Shown: piece by piece, positions 1 through 10,027 of the stretch
Numbering within the stretch: position 1 is the stretch's first letter
Layout: each line of letters begins with the position of its first letter
From: Mucidula mucida
Taxonomy: Eukaryota; Basidiomycota; Agaricomycetes; Agaricales; Physalacriaceae
Length of the DNA: 64,000 nt
Reading direction: 5' to 3'
Assembly: GCA_015501055.1 (NCBI GenBank)
Contig: JADNYV010000014.1
Span: 248,001 to 312,000, forward strand
Made by a program: the position numbers and the translations under genes
Notes under the pieces: model-generated
Database searches by the model: none
Told to the model about the DNA's origin: nothing
The model's input: only the letters and a program-made list of their open reading frames with translations

Positions 1-309
1 ACGGCGTACTACCAGACCGAAGTCGCAGCGCGCAATATTTTGACGTTGGTTAGGGGGAACGCAGGACCATTGGAGGACTATATGCCCGGTCTCCCAGGAA
101 TTAAGGTGTCTTTAGGAATTGTGAGTTGAGTTCTGTAGTTACTCGTCGCGCGCGCTAACTTGCGAAACTAGACAAAGAGTGTGTATCAATCGCAAGGCGT
201 TGTTGGAGTTAAGTATGACGGGGTAGAGGACATGCATGCCGCCGTTGTTTGGCCGTCGTGGGGTGCCAAGCTGACACCGACGAGGATATGCGCTTGTAAA
301 TCTTGCTAG
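1..309 (+). CDS. AIF/AMID-like FAD-dependent NAD(P)H oxidoreductase, C-terminal fragment
   Basis: Partial gene; its 5' part lies outside the window. Two exons are visible, 1-120 and 172-309, joined in frame across a GTGAGT...CTAG intron of 51 bases (121-171), with TAG at 307-309. The exon 1 peptide contains VAARNILTLVRG and DYMPGLPGIKVSLGI. This resembles the C-terminal part of the apoptosis-inducing-factor/AIFM2 family (Pyr_redox_2 fold), where a helix packing on the FAD is followed by a 'PG...V.LG' strand. Exon 2 (QSQGVVGVKYDGVEDMHAAV) fits the short C-terminal domain of fungal members. The family oxidises NAD(P)H and reduces quinones or other acceptors, often at membranes. No cofactor motif is inside the window, so the family call rests on the tail only and is moderate. 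Confidence 0.55.
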
Positions 310-417
310 GGATAGCTGAATAATCAGAGGTTTTGTCGTCACTGTAGAGAACACGGAAGCAAGTCCGCAAAGTCCGATCAATCGATCAGTTTCAATTTTT
401 CTTTGTCTTCTACTACT

Positions 418-2184
418 ATGTCGTCGTGCGGAAATCCTGCTACCGAGACGGATGCTCTCATGACGCGTAAGTTCCATATAGATTTGGCTTCAGTGAATAC
501 TGAGGCGTCGCAGGTCGCCCGAAATTTGACAAGACAAAGGACTGCGTCAAGTGTAAAGAGAATACGGGAAATATTGTTATCAGGCATGCTGTATATTGCA
601 AGTGCGATATGGTTCATTTTGTACGGCAAACTACTTACTCATCTTTAGAGCATGCTTTACGCCAATGATTTCCTTCAAATTCCGAAGGGGATTAGAACCT
701 TTTGTGAACGATGAACCTCAGGGATCTCGCAGGAAAGGACTGAAGGCATCGGGTAACCTTCTTGTTGGTCTCTCTGGCGGTGTCGGATCTACCGTTCTTC
801 TGGATCTCATTCATCAGAGTTATTTCGCTGCAAGGACGGACGTGACTGGAGGCAAAGACCACCCTCGAAATGAAGCAATATGGCCGAAGGGCAGAATATG
901 TTATGTTGAGATATGCAGCGCGTTTCCAGGTGTACGTGGCGTCGTATTTTTTTCAGACCGTAGTTGATTGGTTTAGATGCGAGACAGAACCGAGGAAGTG
1001 CATTTAGCAGCTTCCAAGTATGACTCGCTCGAATTTCTACCGCTGCGGCTTGAGGATGCCTTTGATGAGTCATGGTGGATATCTGTTGGCGGGAAACCCA
1101 ACTCCGAGAGTTTAAGCGTTGATTTCTCAGACCAAGGTATGAGGCCTTTCTACAGCACACTTCCGTAAGCTCATATTACTGTAGATCTCCTAATATCCAA
1201 CATATCCAACGAAGCGTCGCACGATATATCCTCAACAACTCGTTTACGTTCATTCTTATCCACTCTACCCACTCAGACCGCGATATCGCGCACGGTCCCA
1301 ACGCTAGTTCGCCTTCTCCTTCTTTACACAGCGCGTACATCCGGCTCCTCACATTTGGTCCTCGGGACTTCTCTCACATCTCTGTCGATCTCCCTTATAT
1401 CTTCGATATCTCAAGGTGCCGGCTATGTCGTCCGAGAAGAGGCTCAAGAAGAATGGATGGGCAATGGCCTAGCAAAACCAATACGTATCGTACGGCCTCT
1501 GCGTGATATCGGCATGAAAGAGTGCGCGGCATGGGCATGGTGGCATGACTTGACGATTGTTCGAAAGGAGAGGATACCTGGCGGCACACAGGACATAGCA
1601 CTCTTGACGAAAGGTGAGACCAAGCTTGTAGTCATGTCATAAATTCTGACCATCTCAAGAATTCATCGTCGGGCTGGAAAAGGATTATCCTTCCACAGTA
1701 TCAACAATAGCGAGAACATGTGGGAAGCTCGCGCCAAAGCAAGGTTCTGTTCGTGCTTGTATTCTCTGTGAGCGGTGAGCCTGCTTCGGTGCGCACTAAT
1801 GCATGGAATTAATCTTCCCTTAGTCCAGTGCAAGACGGAATCGAAGACTGGAAATCGAAAACCTCTTTGCGGACACTGTCTGGAATAAAGGAAGCACCGA
1901 TGCAATCTACTTACCCGCATCACCTCACGCCACATTTATGTTATGCATGCCATACAACGCTGACGAGTAGAAGCAGCCGTGGCGCATTGCATACAGGAAG
2001 TTCACTCGTTTCCCTCCCAGTCTGGGTGAACTCAGGACTAGGGAAACCTACGCGCCACGAAGTTCCTCCCATGCTTGAAGTGCACTCCGAGAAGCCGTTA
2101 GGGAGTGAGGTATGGCAGACAAGGAAACTGAAGGAGAAGGACATGAAGCAAGCCATCAATGGATTCCTGCTTGATACGGATTAA
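418..2184 (+). CDS. NCS2: Cytoplasmic tRNA 2-thiolation protein 2 (Ncs2/Ctu2)
   Basis: Subunit of the Ncs6-Ncs2 complex that thiolates wobble uridine (s2U34) of cytosolic Lys, Glu and Gln tRNAs, using sulfur passed from Urm1. At least seven exons join in frame; introns 467-513, 602-648 and 932-976 have clean GT-AG ends. Near the N-terminus a CVKCK...YCKACF zinc-binding pattern precedes FKFRRGLEP, both typical of Ctu2. The PP-loop-like motif is GLSGGVGSTVLLDL, lacking the D of the active SGGxDS loop, as expected because Ctu2 is usually the non-catalytic partner. Later pieces SHLVLGTSLTSL, RIVRPLRDIGMKE, ACILCER and LCYACH match the family's conserved C-terminal half, and the two C-terminal Cys pairs could bind zinc. 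ATG at 418 is used because it directly precedes the first exon. No disruption was seen. Confidence 0.9.
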
Positions 2185-2502
2185 ATCGGCATCATTTCAG
2201 ATCGACGACCGTGGATCCACAAATGATCGGCGTTTCCTGCCATATTGTTCTCGATGTTGTTCCATCCCTGGAATGTTGTTCTGAATTTCCTTGTTTTTGT
2301 CTTCCTTGTTCTCTGTGCTTGTGTTCCCATCTGTACTGCCTTGTTGTACGTTCCGGCGTTCTTGTTCACCTCGGCTTCGTTGTTCTCTCGCGTTGATGAG
2401 TTGATGTCTGCATTATTGTTTTCCGTGGTTGTTGTTTTCCAGAGAAGTAGAAAAGACAGCCAAGCGTAAGCCAACCTCATTACTCTGTTATTCCCAGTCC
2501 CA
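2185..2502. other. Intergenic region, 3' of NCS2 and 5' of the DUF6699 gene
   Basis: A T/G-rich stretch (2240-2420) with many 'ttgtt' and 'tgttctt' words. It has no convincing exon. It probably combines the NCS2 3' UTR with the upstream region of the next gene. Confidence 0.4.
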
Positions 2503-3069
2503 ATGGCTTACCCGAATATCCAGCGCTGGCCACATTATAGAGGCATTCCTTTTGAGCCATCTAGATTGGAAATGCGTAGCGCCATATTCTCCATTGCCTG
2601 CATTCAACAGAAAGCGCGCCACGAAAAGCTCGCGCCGCGGCTTCGTCACGCGAACTGGAACACTCCTATCCACTACGATTTTGCCCAGTCACCGGGAACG
2701 CTGTTGCTCAAATATCTCTTCAGAGCAGAGCGGTTGTTATTCTGCCCTGCAGTCTCACCCCACCAGGAGCGTATCAGATTAATCATACGCACGGACTATC
2801 TCGAGTATCCGCTCGAGGTGCTGCCTTCCTACACACGTCGAAAGGCGTACGTTACTGTCTGGGACGTCCTTTCCACGATTCATTATTCCCTTCTACAACC
2901 GATCAGTCCTTGGATGGCGCGATACATCTATCAGAATCGCAAATGCGACCAGCGGCAGTATGCCGCGTTTGCGGGCTGCAGGAAAATTGATCTGCTGAAA
3001 GGAAGGACTAGATTTTCGGGTTTGTCTTCGAGGCATACGACCCATGAATACGTTTTGCACTTCAAATAA
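2503..3069 (+). CDS. DUF6699-type basidiomycete protein
   Basis: A single uninterrupted frame of 188 residues from ATG at 2503 to TAA at 3067-3069. The central pattern IHYDFAQSP, then a hydrophobic stretch ending near LEYPLEVLP and VTVWDVLSTIHYSL, resembles DUF6699, a family expanded in Agaricomycetes. Members have a short 'IxYDLR/F..P' strand and a 'VTV.DVL..I...L' helix; their function is unknown. The N-terminus (AYPNIQRWPHYRGIPFEP) is proline and aromatic rich and shows no signal peptide or membrane segment. The gene converges with the degraded glycosyltransferase downstream, 85 bases away. Its lack of introns is normal for this family. The family call is from pattern memory and deserves a profile search. 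Confidence 0.6.
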   Translation: MAYPNIQRWPHYRGIPFEPSRLEMRSAIFSIACIQQKARHEKLAPRLRHANWNTPIHYDFAQSPGTLLLKYLFRAERLLFCPAVSPHQERIRLIIRTDYLEYPLEVLPSYTRRKAYVTVWDVLSTIHYSLLQPISPWMARYIYQNRKCDQRQYAAFAGCRKIDLLKGRTRFSGLSSRHTTHEYVLHFK

Positions 3070-3154
3070 GTGCTTCGCGACTACTCGCCTAGCATCTAGA
3101 CTGAGATACAATTCTACACAGATTATAATTACCAGTGTCACATTAGTGTCGATA

Positions 3155-4964
3155 TCATCCGCCGTGCAGAATACGTTCGATGACATTCTCATTCGCTCGT
3201 AAGATATCCTTCTTGAAAGCGTCGAAGCCTGCTTTGTCCCTGACCCATCCATGACGCAACATATCGTGGACAGCGTCATCCAGCATAGGGCTATGTTGCG
3301 TGTGTGAGCGTTTAAGAACTCCTCCGCCGACCCCAACCGCAATGCCAGGATAGCGGCGATGTCTCCCATCGCGGCTGGACGCGTTATAGATACTCTGACA
3401 TCATCAGCGTATCTATACGACTTTTTGTCCGTTCCGTAAGCATAATGGGTACCTGTGGCGTACCATCAGTGGTTGTGGCGGCTGGGATGACTTGGCATTC
3501 ATAGTACATACGTTACATTCCAAGGACATGGCGAAAGTCAAACTCGCTTGCTTATCTAGTATCCATTATCCGCAAAAGCGGGCAGACAAACTCCATTTGA
3601 CTCATGAGCGAGTAGAATTCTAGAGGGATTGATGAGTGAAGAGAGATGTCGAGGAATCTGACGCACCGAAGTAGCTCAAGTCCACGTGAACGCTTATAAC
3701 GTCCTCAGCTCATCTGGGACTTCCAGGGAGCCGGATACAACAAGGTAGAGATGGAAGGGAGTAGAGGGTAGACTCTCATCAACCTCATACGAGAGTTGGC
3801 CTACTTCCCTCGATTTGTATCCCCACGCTGCTGGTCAATCGTCAAGTCCACAGGGAATGCCACTGGGATTTACGAGACAATGAATGTATCAAGTCTTTGA
3901 AGATCTGTCGATAATTGCGGCGGTCCATGCTGAATGTGCCTTATATGACGACATTGGATATTAATCGCGAAGACGCATGCAACGGTAGGTCTGAAAGATC
4001 CAATATCGGCACATGGACGTCGATGGGGATGTATTCGTATCCTGCGGAGCGGAATGCTCAGGTCGGGACTGTCTGATAGTACATCGAATTTGTGGCGAAA
4101 GCCGGCAGCGACGCTACCAGGGCAGCCGTGAGTTTTATTTCGAGCACCAAAGAGGAAGAGACAGACTGTTCGGATAATGGAAGGAGCCGAATCGCATCGC
4201 GGTGCACCCATCTTGTGATAGCATTATGCCAACGTCGTCCTATGCGGAGGAGGGTCAATAGATGGAGGCAAACGGGTAAGCTGGGACTAACTGCGAGATT
4301 ATGAACTATGCAGTCAAGTTTAAACTTTTTCTCCTCGGCAAGGGTGTCCCAGGCTGCAATGAGCTCGTTACTCGCCGGTTGCCTCAAACTATAAACATGT
4401 TAACCATGATCTGTAAGATATGAACTGAAATCACTGACTCGACCTCCGGAAAGTAATTCAGCGCACTTTGAAGGAGGCCGGTTGGTTCAATTCACTTACC
4501 TCGCACGTTCCCAAGATAATCAGATCATACTGATAATTCTCCATGCCGCTTAATAGATCCTTGATCAATTCTTCTGGCTTGCGAAACGTCCCATGATACA
4601 GTCCAAGTTTTTCGATGACCTGAAACCCGTAGCGGTTGAAAGGCGTATTCGCATAGACCTGCAGATGACCGTGCGCAGACCTCTTGCGAATCACTCGCTC
4701 AATCGTCCACGCCACAGCCATATACACGTCGTGGTGGTATCCAAAAGACGACGCGATGGCAATGTTCTTCCTTCTCAGCGGAGACGTGCCCAAATCAACG
4801 TGTTGTTTTTCATGCGATAGACCTCTCTGGCGTTCACATTGAGTTGCGAGCGAGAGCCTGAAATAGTCCTGCTCGCTGGATGTAAAAAAGAGGCCCAAGA
4901 GAAGGAGGAGAAGCGTCAAAGTAACGGCTAGAAAGGACAGCGGACGTATTTTTGCAGAGAGCAT
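3155..4964 (-). pseudogene. Degraded membrane-anchored glycosyltransferase-like gene
   Basis: Reads on the minus strand from ATG at 4964. The first exon is intact: a short basic N-terminus, one membrane helix (LLLLLLGLFF) and a lumenal start with NIAIASSFGYHHDVYMAVAW. Downstream, homologous-looking segments appear in all three frames in the right order: LIAAWDTLAEEKKFKLDCIVHN, RDAIRLLPLSE, YEYIPIDVHVPILDLSDLP, MDRRNYRQIFKDLIHSLS, PSTPFHLYLVVSG, QASLTFAMSLECNV, ITRPAAMGDIAAI and a C-terminus ending RGWVRDKAGFDAFKKDI. They are separated by frame changes near 4230, 4043, 3706, 3577, 3555 and 3415, plus an in-frame TAA at 3941-3943 where Gln would fit. Some good introns survive, for example GTGCGT...CTCTAG at about 3610-3660. 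The layout suggests a Golgi/ER type II glycosyltransferase common in basidiomycetes, now non-functional. Sequencing indels could explain part of it, but the density is far above that in neighbours. Confidence 0.65.
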
Positions 4965-5169
4965 CGAATCGCAAGGACGTGCGAGGAAGAATGAGTTCGG
5001 GCGCCCACCAGGCGCGAAAGGGTCAGTACTTAAGTGCGAGAGAAAGATGGAAGCGACATATCGCGGCCCTGGTTTGATTGGCGTATGTAACGCTTTTCAA
5101 TTGAACAGATTACACCTTTGTCAATTCGCATGCAGTAGACGCGAAGCTTATCGAGCCTTGTTGAACGGA

Positions 5170-5652
5170 TCAAAGAGGTTCCAAGAGGGTGATAGCCGTA
5201 GTAGTCGCCTCCTTTGCATCCTCAGTCTGCGAAAGTTTGACAGAGAGAGGGCTATCGGGCCCGCAGATTCACCTCGTATCTCCTCGACGGGTGGAATGGT
5301 GATATCGATAGATCGTCTACGCCGGCAGTGTTCAAGAAGTGGGTAACCTCGGTAACCATAATCCTGCGTTGTTTTAGCGGCAGATGGCAGGTGGCTGAAG
5401 CTCTGACGAAGGATTTGTGAAGAACTCGAAGCGGACGAAGCCTGAGGACGACGATTCCAGGCCAACAGATTCCGTCCGCCGTGCGAAATTTGAAATCTCG
5501 AGTCACGTGGTTGTACTGACATTCCTTTCTCCCGCGAACGCGCTCCCAGCATACCTTCCAGGCCGTATTTGAGTTCAGCGCGTCTGTAAAGGCTCAGCTT
5601 TTGCGGACACTGTTATAGGTCATCCATGCTTACAGACACGTAAGATTGACAT
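5170..5652 (-). CDS. Doubtful small spliced gene, possibly LYR-motif protein
   Basis: Not securely recognised. On the minus strand one frame reads KLSLYRRAELKYGLEG, which contains the L-Y-R core of small mitochondrial LYR assembly factors, but the frame meets TAA just upstream, after an ATG-GAT-GAC-CTA. An alternative model starts at ATG 5652, crosses a GTAAGC...TTACAG intron and continues through ALNSNTAWK. At the 3' side a good GTGAAT...CGCAG intron of 46 bases joins SPFHPSRRYE to TEDAKEATTTAITLLEPL, ending with TGA at 5170-5172. The region lies between the start of the glycosyltransferase remnant and the uridine kinase promoter. Either a real gene with unresolved exons or a remnant; confidence is low. 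Confidence 0.28.
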
Positions 5653-5852
5653 ATACTCAATGCTCTGTGATCTTTTATATTGAATACAATTATTTGATAC
5701 CTGATTGAAAGGCTTTTGACCGCTTTAGCGCCGCCTGAGAAGAGAGACTGTAGATGCAGTGAGGGCAGTGAGCACAAGTGACTACACGAGTACTGAGGTA
5801 TAGAACGTAATGGAACGGTAAGGTGATCTTGATCTTGCCATGCGACATCCAT

Positions 5853-8044
5853 ATGGCTTTAATCGTAAACTTGTCTTCAGACGACGATGTCGAACGGTCT
5901 CATAGCCCAAGACTTTGCCTATAACATGAACCACTCTCCCCGTCGTCCGTCGTTTATGCTAGAGGCAAGAAAAACACCATTCTAGTATCGCATGGACGCC
6001 CGCCATGGTATGCTGTCTATACCTTGTCCTCGATATCGCCCAATGAATTGCTCAGGTACGGCGAGGACGGCAGACGGATGACAGACGCATTCGTTATCGC
6101 CGTCGCAGGTGCGCACACGACCACATCTCTCACTCTTTTTGGCTCAGTCGGGTCTGCAGGTGGTTCTGGCAGCGGAAAGGTCTGCATGCGTTGATCTCTG
6201 CCACTTTGCAGCACCATAACGTCTACATAAAGACCCACGTTGCGCGACAAATTGTGCGCAGCCTTGGAAATATTCCCAGCATCGTCATTCTCTCGCAGGC
6301 GAGTACCGCTATCGATCCTTGCTGGTCTATCTTATCGGAGGTCCAGGATAGTTTCTATAAGCGTCATACGCCTGAAGAAATTGCCCTCGCAAATGCAAGC
6401 TTGTTCGACTTTGACCATCCAGACGCCATCGACATGCCCATGTTTGCTGCTGTATGTTTGACGAAACGAACCAAGAATGGTGCTGATTCTATCCAGTGCT
6501 TGGCCGATTTGAAGGCATGCAGACAGTCGAACATTCCGGTCTATTCATTTGCCCAGCATCAACGGCTAGCAGAAACCAAATATCTCTACGGGGCATCCGT
6601 TATAATCAGTACGTGGTCAAAGCAGGTGTCAGTCGCACGTGTCTGAACGCGTCGTAGCGGAGGGAATAATGTGCTTGCATGATCCAGCACTTAGAGCACT
6701 GTATGATCTCAAGGTGGGCATCATTGTCAAGCGCTTGCGATTCTGTTCAGCGTTAAATGTCAAGCAGGTGTTTGTTCAGTGCGACTCGGACCTCATGTTG
6801 GCGCGACGAATAACGCGTGATGTTAAAGAGCGAGGACGCGACGTGGATGGTATATTAGAACAATACTTACGCTACGTCAAGCCAGCGTACGACCACTTTG
6901 TTCTGCCAACCTCCGCACATGCTGATATCGTCTGTCTATCATCATCATGTCCCTCCCATGCCTTTTTAAACCCCCTCTTTAGATTGTTCCAGGCTCAAAC
7001 AACGCTGTCGCCATTGAGCTCATCACGACTCACATAAAACGGAAGATGGAGGAACGATCCAATCGCTTCCGTCAGAAGATGGCAATTCCCCGCGTCTACA
7101 GTGCTTCTGGCGCGTCGACGCCTGAGACCAAGGTCGAGGACTTGCATCTTGACGTGCTAAAGTCGACTCCGCAAATCAGGGGCATTTACACGATCCTACG
7201 GTCGACAGATACTTCCAAGCAGGATTTTATCTTCTTTGTAGATCGTCTGTCCACCATACTGGTAGAGCACGCGATGCAGCATTTGCCTTTTGCGCCGAAG
7301 ACGGTTATGACTCCCATCGGTGTTCTTTCGCATGGAACAGAGATTGATACTAAGGTGAGGTGAACGTATCTGTAACAGCTTGAAGCCTTCCTCTGATACT
7401 TTTCTCACAGTATGTATGTGGTGTGGCAATACAGCGATCGTCCGTACCCTTTCAACTCTAGTTTGAACCTGCTGTTAACGTTCAAGTGTCCAGAGGTGGC
7501 GCCCTTGAACGCGGATTTCGACGCGTCATAAACAACGTTCCCCTGGGTTCTCTCTTGGTCCAATCTGACAGCAGTACCGGCGAGCCATTACTTCTCCAAG
7601 TCAAACTTCCTCTATATATACGCAACCGCCACATTGCTAAAGACGCCTACGTTTTCTTACTCGACTCCCAAGTCTGGCATTCCCTTGACATACACTGCAA
7701 CTACTTCTAACATCGTCGTAGATTGGGACTGGGGCAGCTGCGTTTATGTCTATCCGAATTTTGCTAGACCATGGCGTACAACAGGACCATATCATCTTTG
7801 TAACGTTCTTGGTGGCTCGAGGGGGAGGCATTTCAGTTATCAGGCGTGCGTTTCCAGATGTCAGGATTGTCTGTGGCGCTGTAGACGACGAGATGGCTGA
7901 GGGCTGGTTGGATGACGAACAGAGCGTGGAGCATGGCAGGCAGATTTGGGTGATGCAGCCGGGTATGGGACAGATAGGTACGCAAACCGACTTTTCTGTG
8001 GACAAGGTACTGATTCTTGTTCAGGTGATCGTTATTACCTCTGA
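5853..8044 (+). CDS. URK1: Uridine kinase with C-terminal uracil phosphoribosyltransferase-like domain (Urk1/UCKL type)
   Basis: Phosphorylates uridine and cytidine to the monophosphates in pyrimidine salvage. Exons join to give RPPWYG, the P-loop GGSGSGKT (exon after 6170), the DSFYK and FDFDHPDAID substrate motifs, and a linker. The C-terminal UPRT-like half has MTPIGVLSHG, GVAIQRSGGALERGFRRV, VPLGSLLVQSD, GTGAAAFM, ARGGGISV and PGMGQIGDRYYL. It ends with TGA at 8042-8044. About ten introns are present; one (6299-6346) has a GC donor. The N-terminal exon from ATG 5853 (NLSSDDDVERSHSPRL) runs in the expected frame into RGKKNTILVSHG but contains TAA at 5922-5924. Unless that base is wrong, translation would have to start later, for example at ATG 6078 just before the P-loop, losing the conserved HGRPPW segment. 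The rest is intact. Confidence 0.88.
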
Positions 8045-8385
8045 TGTTTTGGGGCTACATGGAGTAGCGGGATTTGGATTATGAAGTCCTATGAGCTCAC
8101 TCCAGTATCTGCTTTCGAGTTGCTTTGTATTCATTCCCCCCAGTGACTCGCCCTGTAGCCAATGAGCAGTACGTGCCGCAGACTGACGAAGCGGTTTCGT
8201 GTGACTGACACAGTGGTAGACCTCCCATTCTGCTACCTCGAGTTAGATTGTACCATGTGTGCTTCGCTGCCACCCCGATCTCTCTCTTTACCTGAGACGT
8301 CTCGCTTACCCCAATATAGTTGCGAAGGACTAGTTTGCTGGGGTCACGCTGTCAAATATCGAGTGTATACGCTCTCCTGTGTTGA
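8045..8385. other. Intergenic region downstream of uridine kinase
   Basis: A short open frame starts at 8162, rich in Cys and Arg with no family resemblance. Probably 3' UTR and spacer. Confidence 0.3.
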
Positions 8386-8796
8386 TTGCGTAGACTTGTG
8401 TCGCAGGGCAGGCTCGCCAACGATGGATACCCGTCGCCGTCAGAGACTCTTTCTCGCAAACTACTTCAAAATTTTGCCTTCCTTTTGACTAGCCTAGGCT
8501 TCCAAAGGGAAGATACACGCACGAGCGAAAGGTACGAGGCCCATGTCATGTGGCCAAACTTCGTGATCTGTATCCAAAATAAAGTCCTTGCAGTTGTAGC
8601 GCTCCGTTGGAACGTATTTCGTCGAACACTAGGCAATCAGCGAAGAATTGGTACTCTCACTACAGGCAGAAACCAAAGCAACTCTGTCCATACTGTTCAG
8701 TGCTTATTTTGCTGCCGAACAGGGCCTCGGAGAATCTTGGGCGATACGAGCGGTCGTCGACTTCGAAAGCGGCGGGCCGGCGTGGATCACGCGTGA
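8386..8796 (+). CDS. Possible exon(s) of an unrecognised gene
   Basis: One plus-strand frame stays open for 137 codons. It includes GRLANDGYPSPSETLSRKLL, FAFLLTSLGFQREDTRTSE and VVALRWNVFRRTLGNQRR, a composition that looks protein-like rather than random. It has no ATG at its beginning and no recognised domain. The end overlaps the likely promoter of the GDSL esterase gene. It could be the remains of a gene or a chance frame; nothing fixes splice sites or a start. Confidence 0.2.
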   Translation: MRRLVSQGRLANDGYPSPSETLSRKLLQNFAFLLTSLGFQREDTRTSERYEAHVMWPNFVICIQNKVLAVVALRWNVFRRTLGNQRRIGTLTTGRNQSNSVHTVQCLFCCRTGPRRILGDTSGRRLRKRRAGVDHA

Positions 8797-8812
8797 TGCA
8801 GCGAGGACGCGG

Positions 8813-8820
8813 TATAAAAG
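8813..8820 (+). promoter_or_regulatory. TATA box of the GDSL esterase gene
   Basis: TATAAAAG lies 39 bases upstream of ATG 8852. With transcription starting about 30 bases downstream, the 5' UTR would be only about 10 bases. The element sits in a GC-rich context (CGGCGGGCCGGCG), which makes it stand out. Confidence 0.5.
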
Positions 8821-8851
8821 CAGGACGGAGAAATGAAGGAAGAGCACGAAG

Positions 8852-9778
8852 ATGGCCGTTATAATTGTATTTCTCGCATGGTTCTTCGTCTCTGTCGCAG
8901 CAAGACGGGTGTCCGTGCCTACTTCCTTTGTGCTCATTGGAGACAGTACCACTGCCAACGGGCAAGTCGACTTATTTTCACTCAACATTAGCAGGAGCTG
9001 ACATGAATTCAACAGCACAACACCCAATAGCGGCGGTTGGGGGAACGGATTTTGTGGTTCCACCGTAACATCGACGCCCTCCTCACTAGAATCTGATACC
9101 CCGTGCATCAACACCGCACATAACGGCGCCACTACCGGGACGTTTGTCGCGGGCGGCTTTTGGAACATTTCAGGTCTGTCCTCCGCACTCACCGATTTTT
9201 ATATCTAACGCCCTCCCCCTTCAGTGGCCGCCATCCAAAGCGAAGTCGCCAAAGGCCGGCGCACCTTTGCCACGATCCAGTTTGGCCACAACGACATGAA
9301 GATCGCGCCGCCCGAGTCCATGGGGGTCAACATGACGCTCATGGTGCAGGAGATTCGCGCGCTCGGCGCCGAGCCCATCCTTGTCACGAGTTTGACGCGT
9401 AGGAGCTTCAACGACGACGGCACCATCGCGGACACCCTTCAGCCGTGGGCGGATGAGGCGATCCTCGTCGCTCAGGAGCAGGGCACGCATCTCTTGGATC
9501 TGCATGCAGCTTCGATTGCGTACTGTGAGGCTATAGGGGAGGCTGCTTCTCATCGGCTGAACCGTCTGGAGGATGACAATACTCGTAAGGGCTACTTGCA
9601 TCATTATGCCCCCGTTATTGTTAATGCCGTTTCACTAGATCTGAACGTCAATGGGACAATTGTTTTTGGCAGAATGGTTGCGGATCTCATGGAGGCGAGT
9701 TTTCCGCCAGGAGATCTTCCGATTATTGCGAACCCGGAACTCTCGTTTAATATCACGCATGGAATCGCGTCGTATTGA
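8852..9778 (+). CDS. Secreted SGNH/GDSL esterase, rhamnogalacturonan acetylesterase-like (CE12 type)
   Basis: Three exons (8852-8961, 9016-9173, 9225-9778). The N-terminus (AVIIVFLAWFFVSVAA) is a signal peptide. SGNH blocks follow in order: FVLIGDSTTANG with the nucleophile Ser, GGWGNGF, and TIQFGHNDMK with the block III N. This set and the 'GHND.K' spelling match rhamnogalacturonan acetylesterase-like CE12 enzymes, which remove acetyl groups from pectin. The C-terminal part has HRLNRLEDDN and LDLNVNGTIVFGRMVADLM; the usual 'H.N..G' catalytic His segment is replaced by something less typical. The first intron (8962-9015) has a GC donor (GCAAGT), the second (9174-9224) is GT-AG. A TATA box is at 8813. 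Likely substrate is plant cell-wall polysaccharide, by family inference. Confidence 0.75.
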
Positions 9779-10027
9779 GATGACGCCACAAAAATCTGAA
9801 TCAACGAAAAAGCTTCTGTGAAATGTTTTGAACTATGTGACATATTATATTAGGGTGTAGCGAGCGACGACTGGATGATGGGATATTTACAATGTAGAAC
9901 GAGTTTTCTATGCCAGATCGGCGGTATACAGATTGTATGTACAAAGGTCCATGGAGTGTTCTGAATCTACTCTAAGTCTTGAGGGTTCATATGCAATAGG
10001 TGTGGAGGCAATTAAAAAGTGGCCACA

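Noticed and set aside
3155..3529. A separate small gene starting MSLE at 3529
   Set aside because: Its text continues the upstream segment QASLTFAMSLECNV and the C-terminus of the glycosyltransferase remnant, so it is part of that pseudogene.
6299..6346. Reading the 48 bases as exon (16 extra residues)
   Set aside because: The conserved order LSQ-DSFYK of uridine kinases leaves no room for it, and the ends are GC...AG; treated as an intron.
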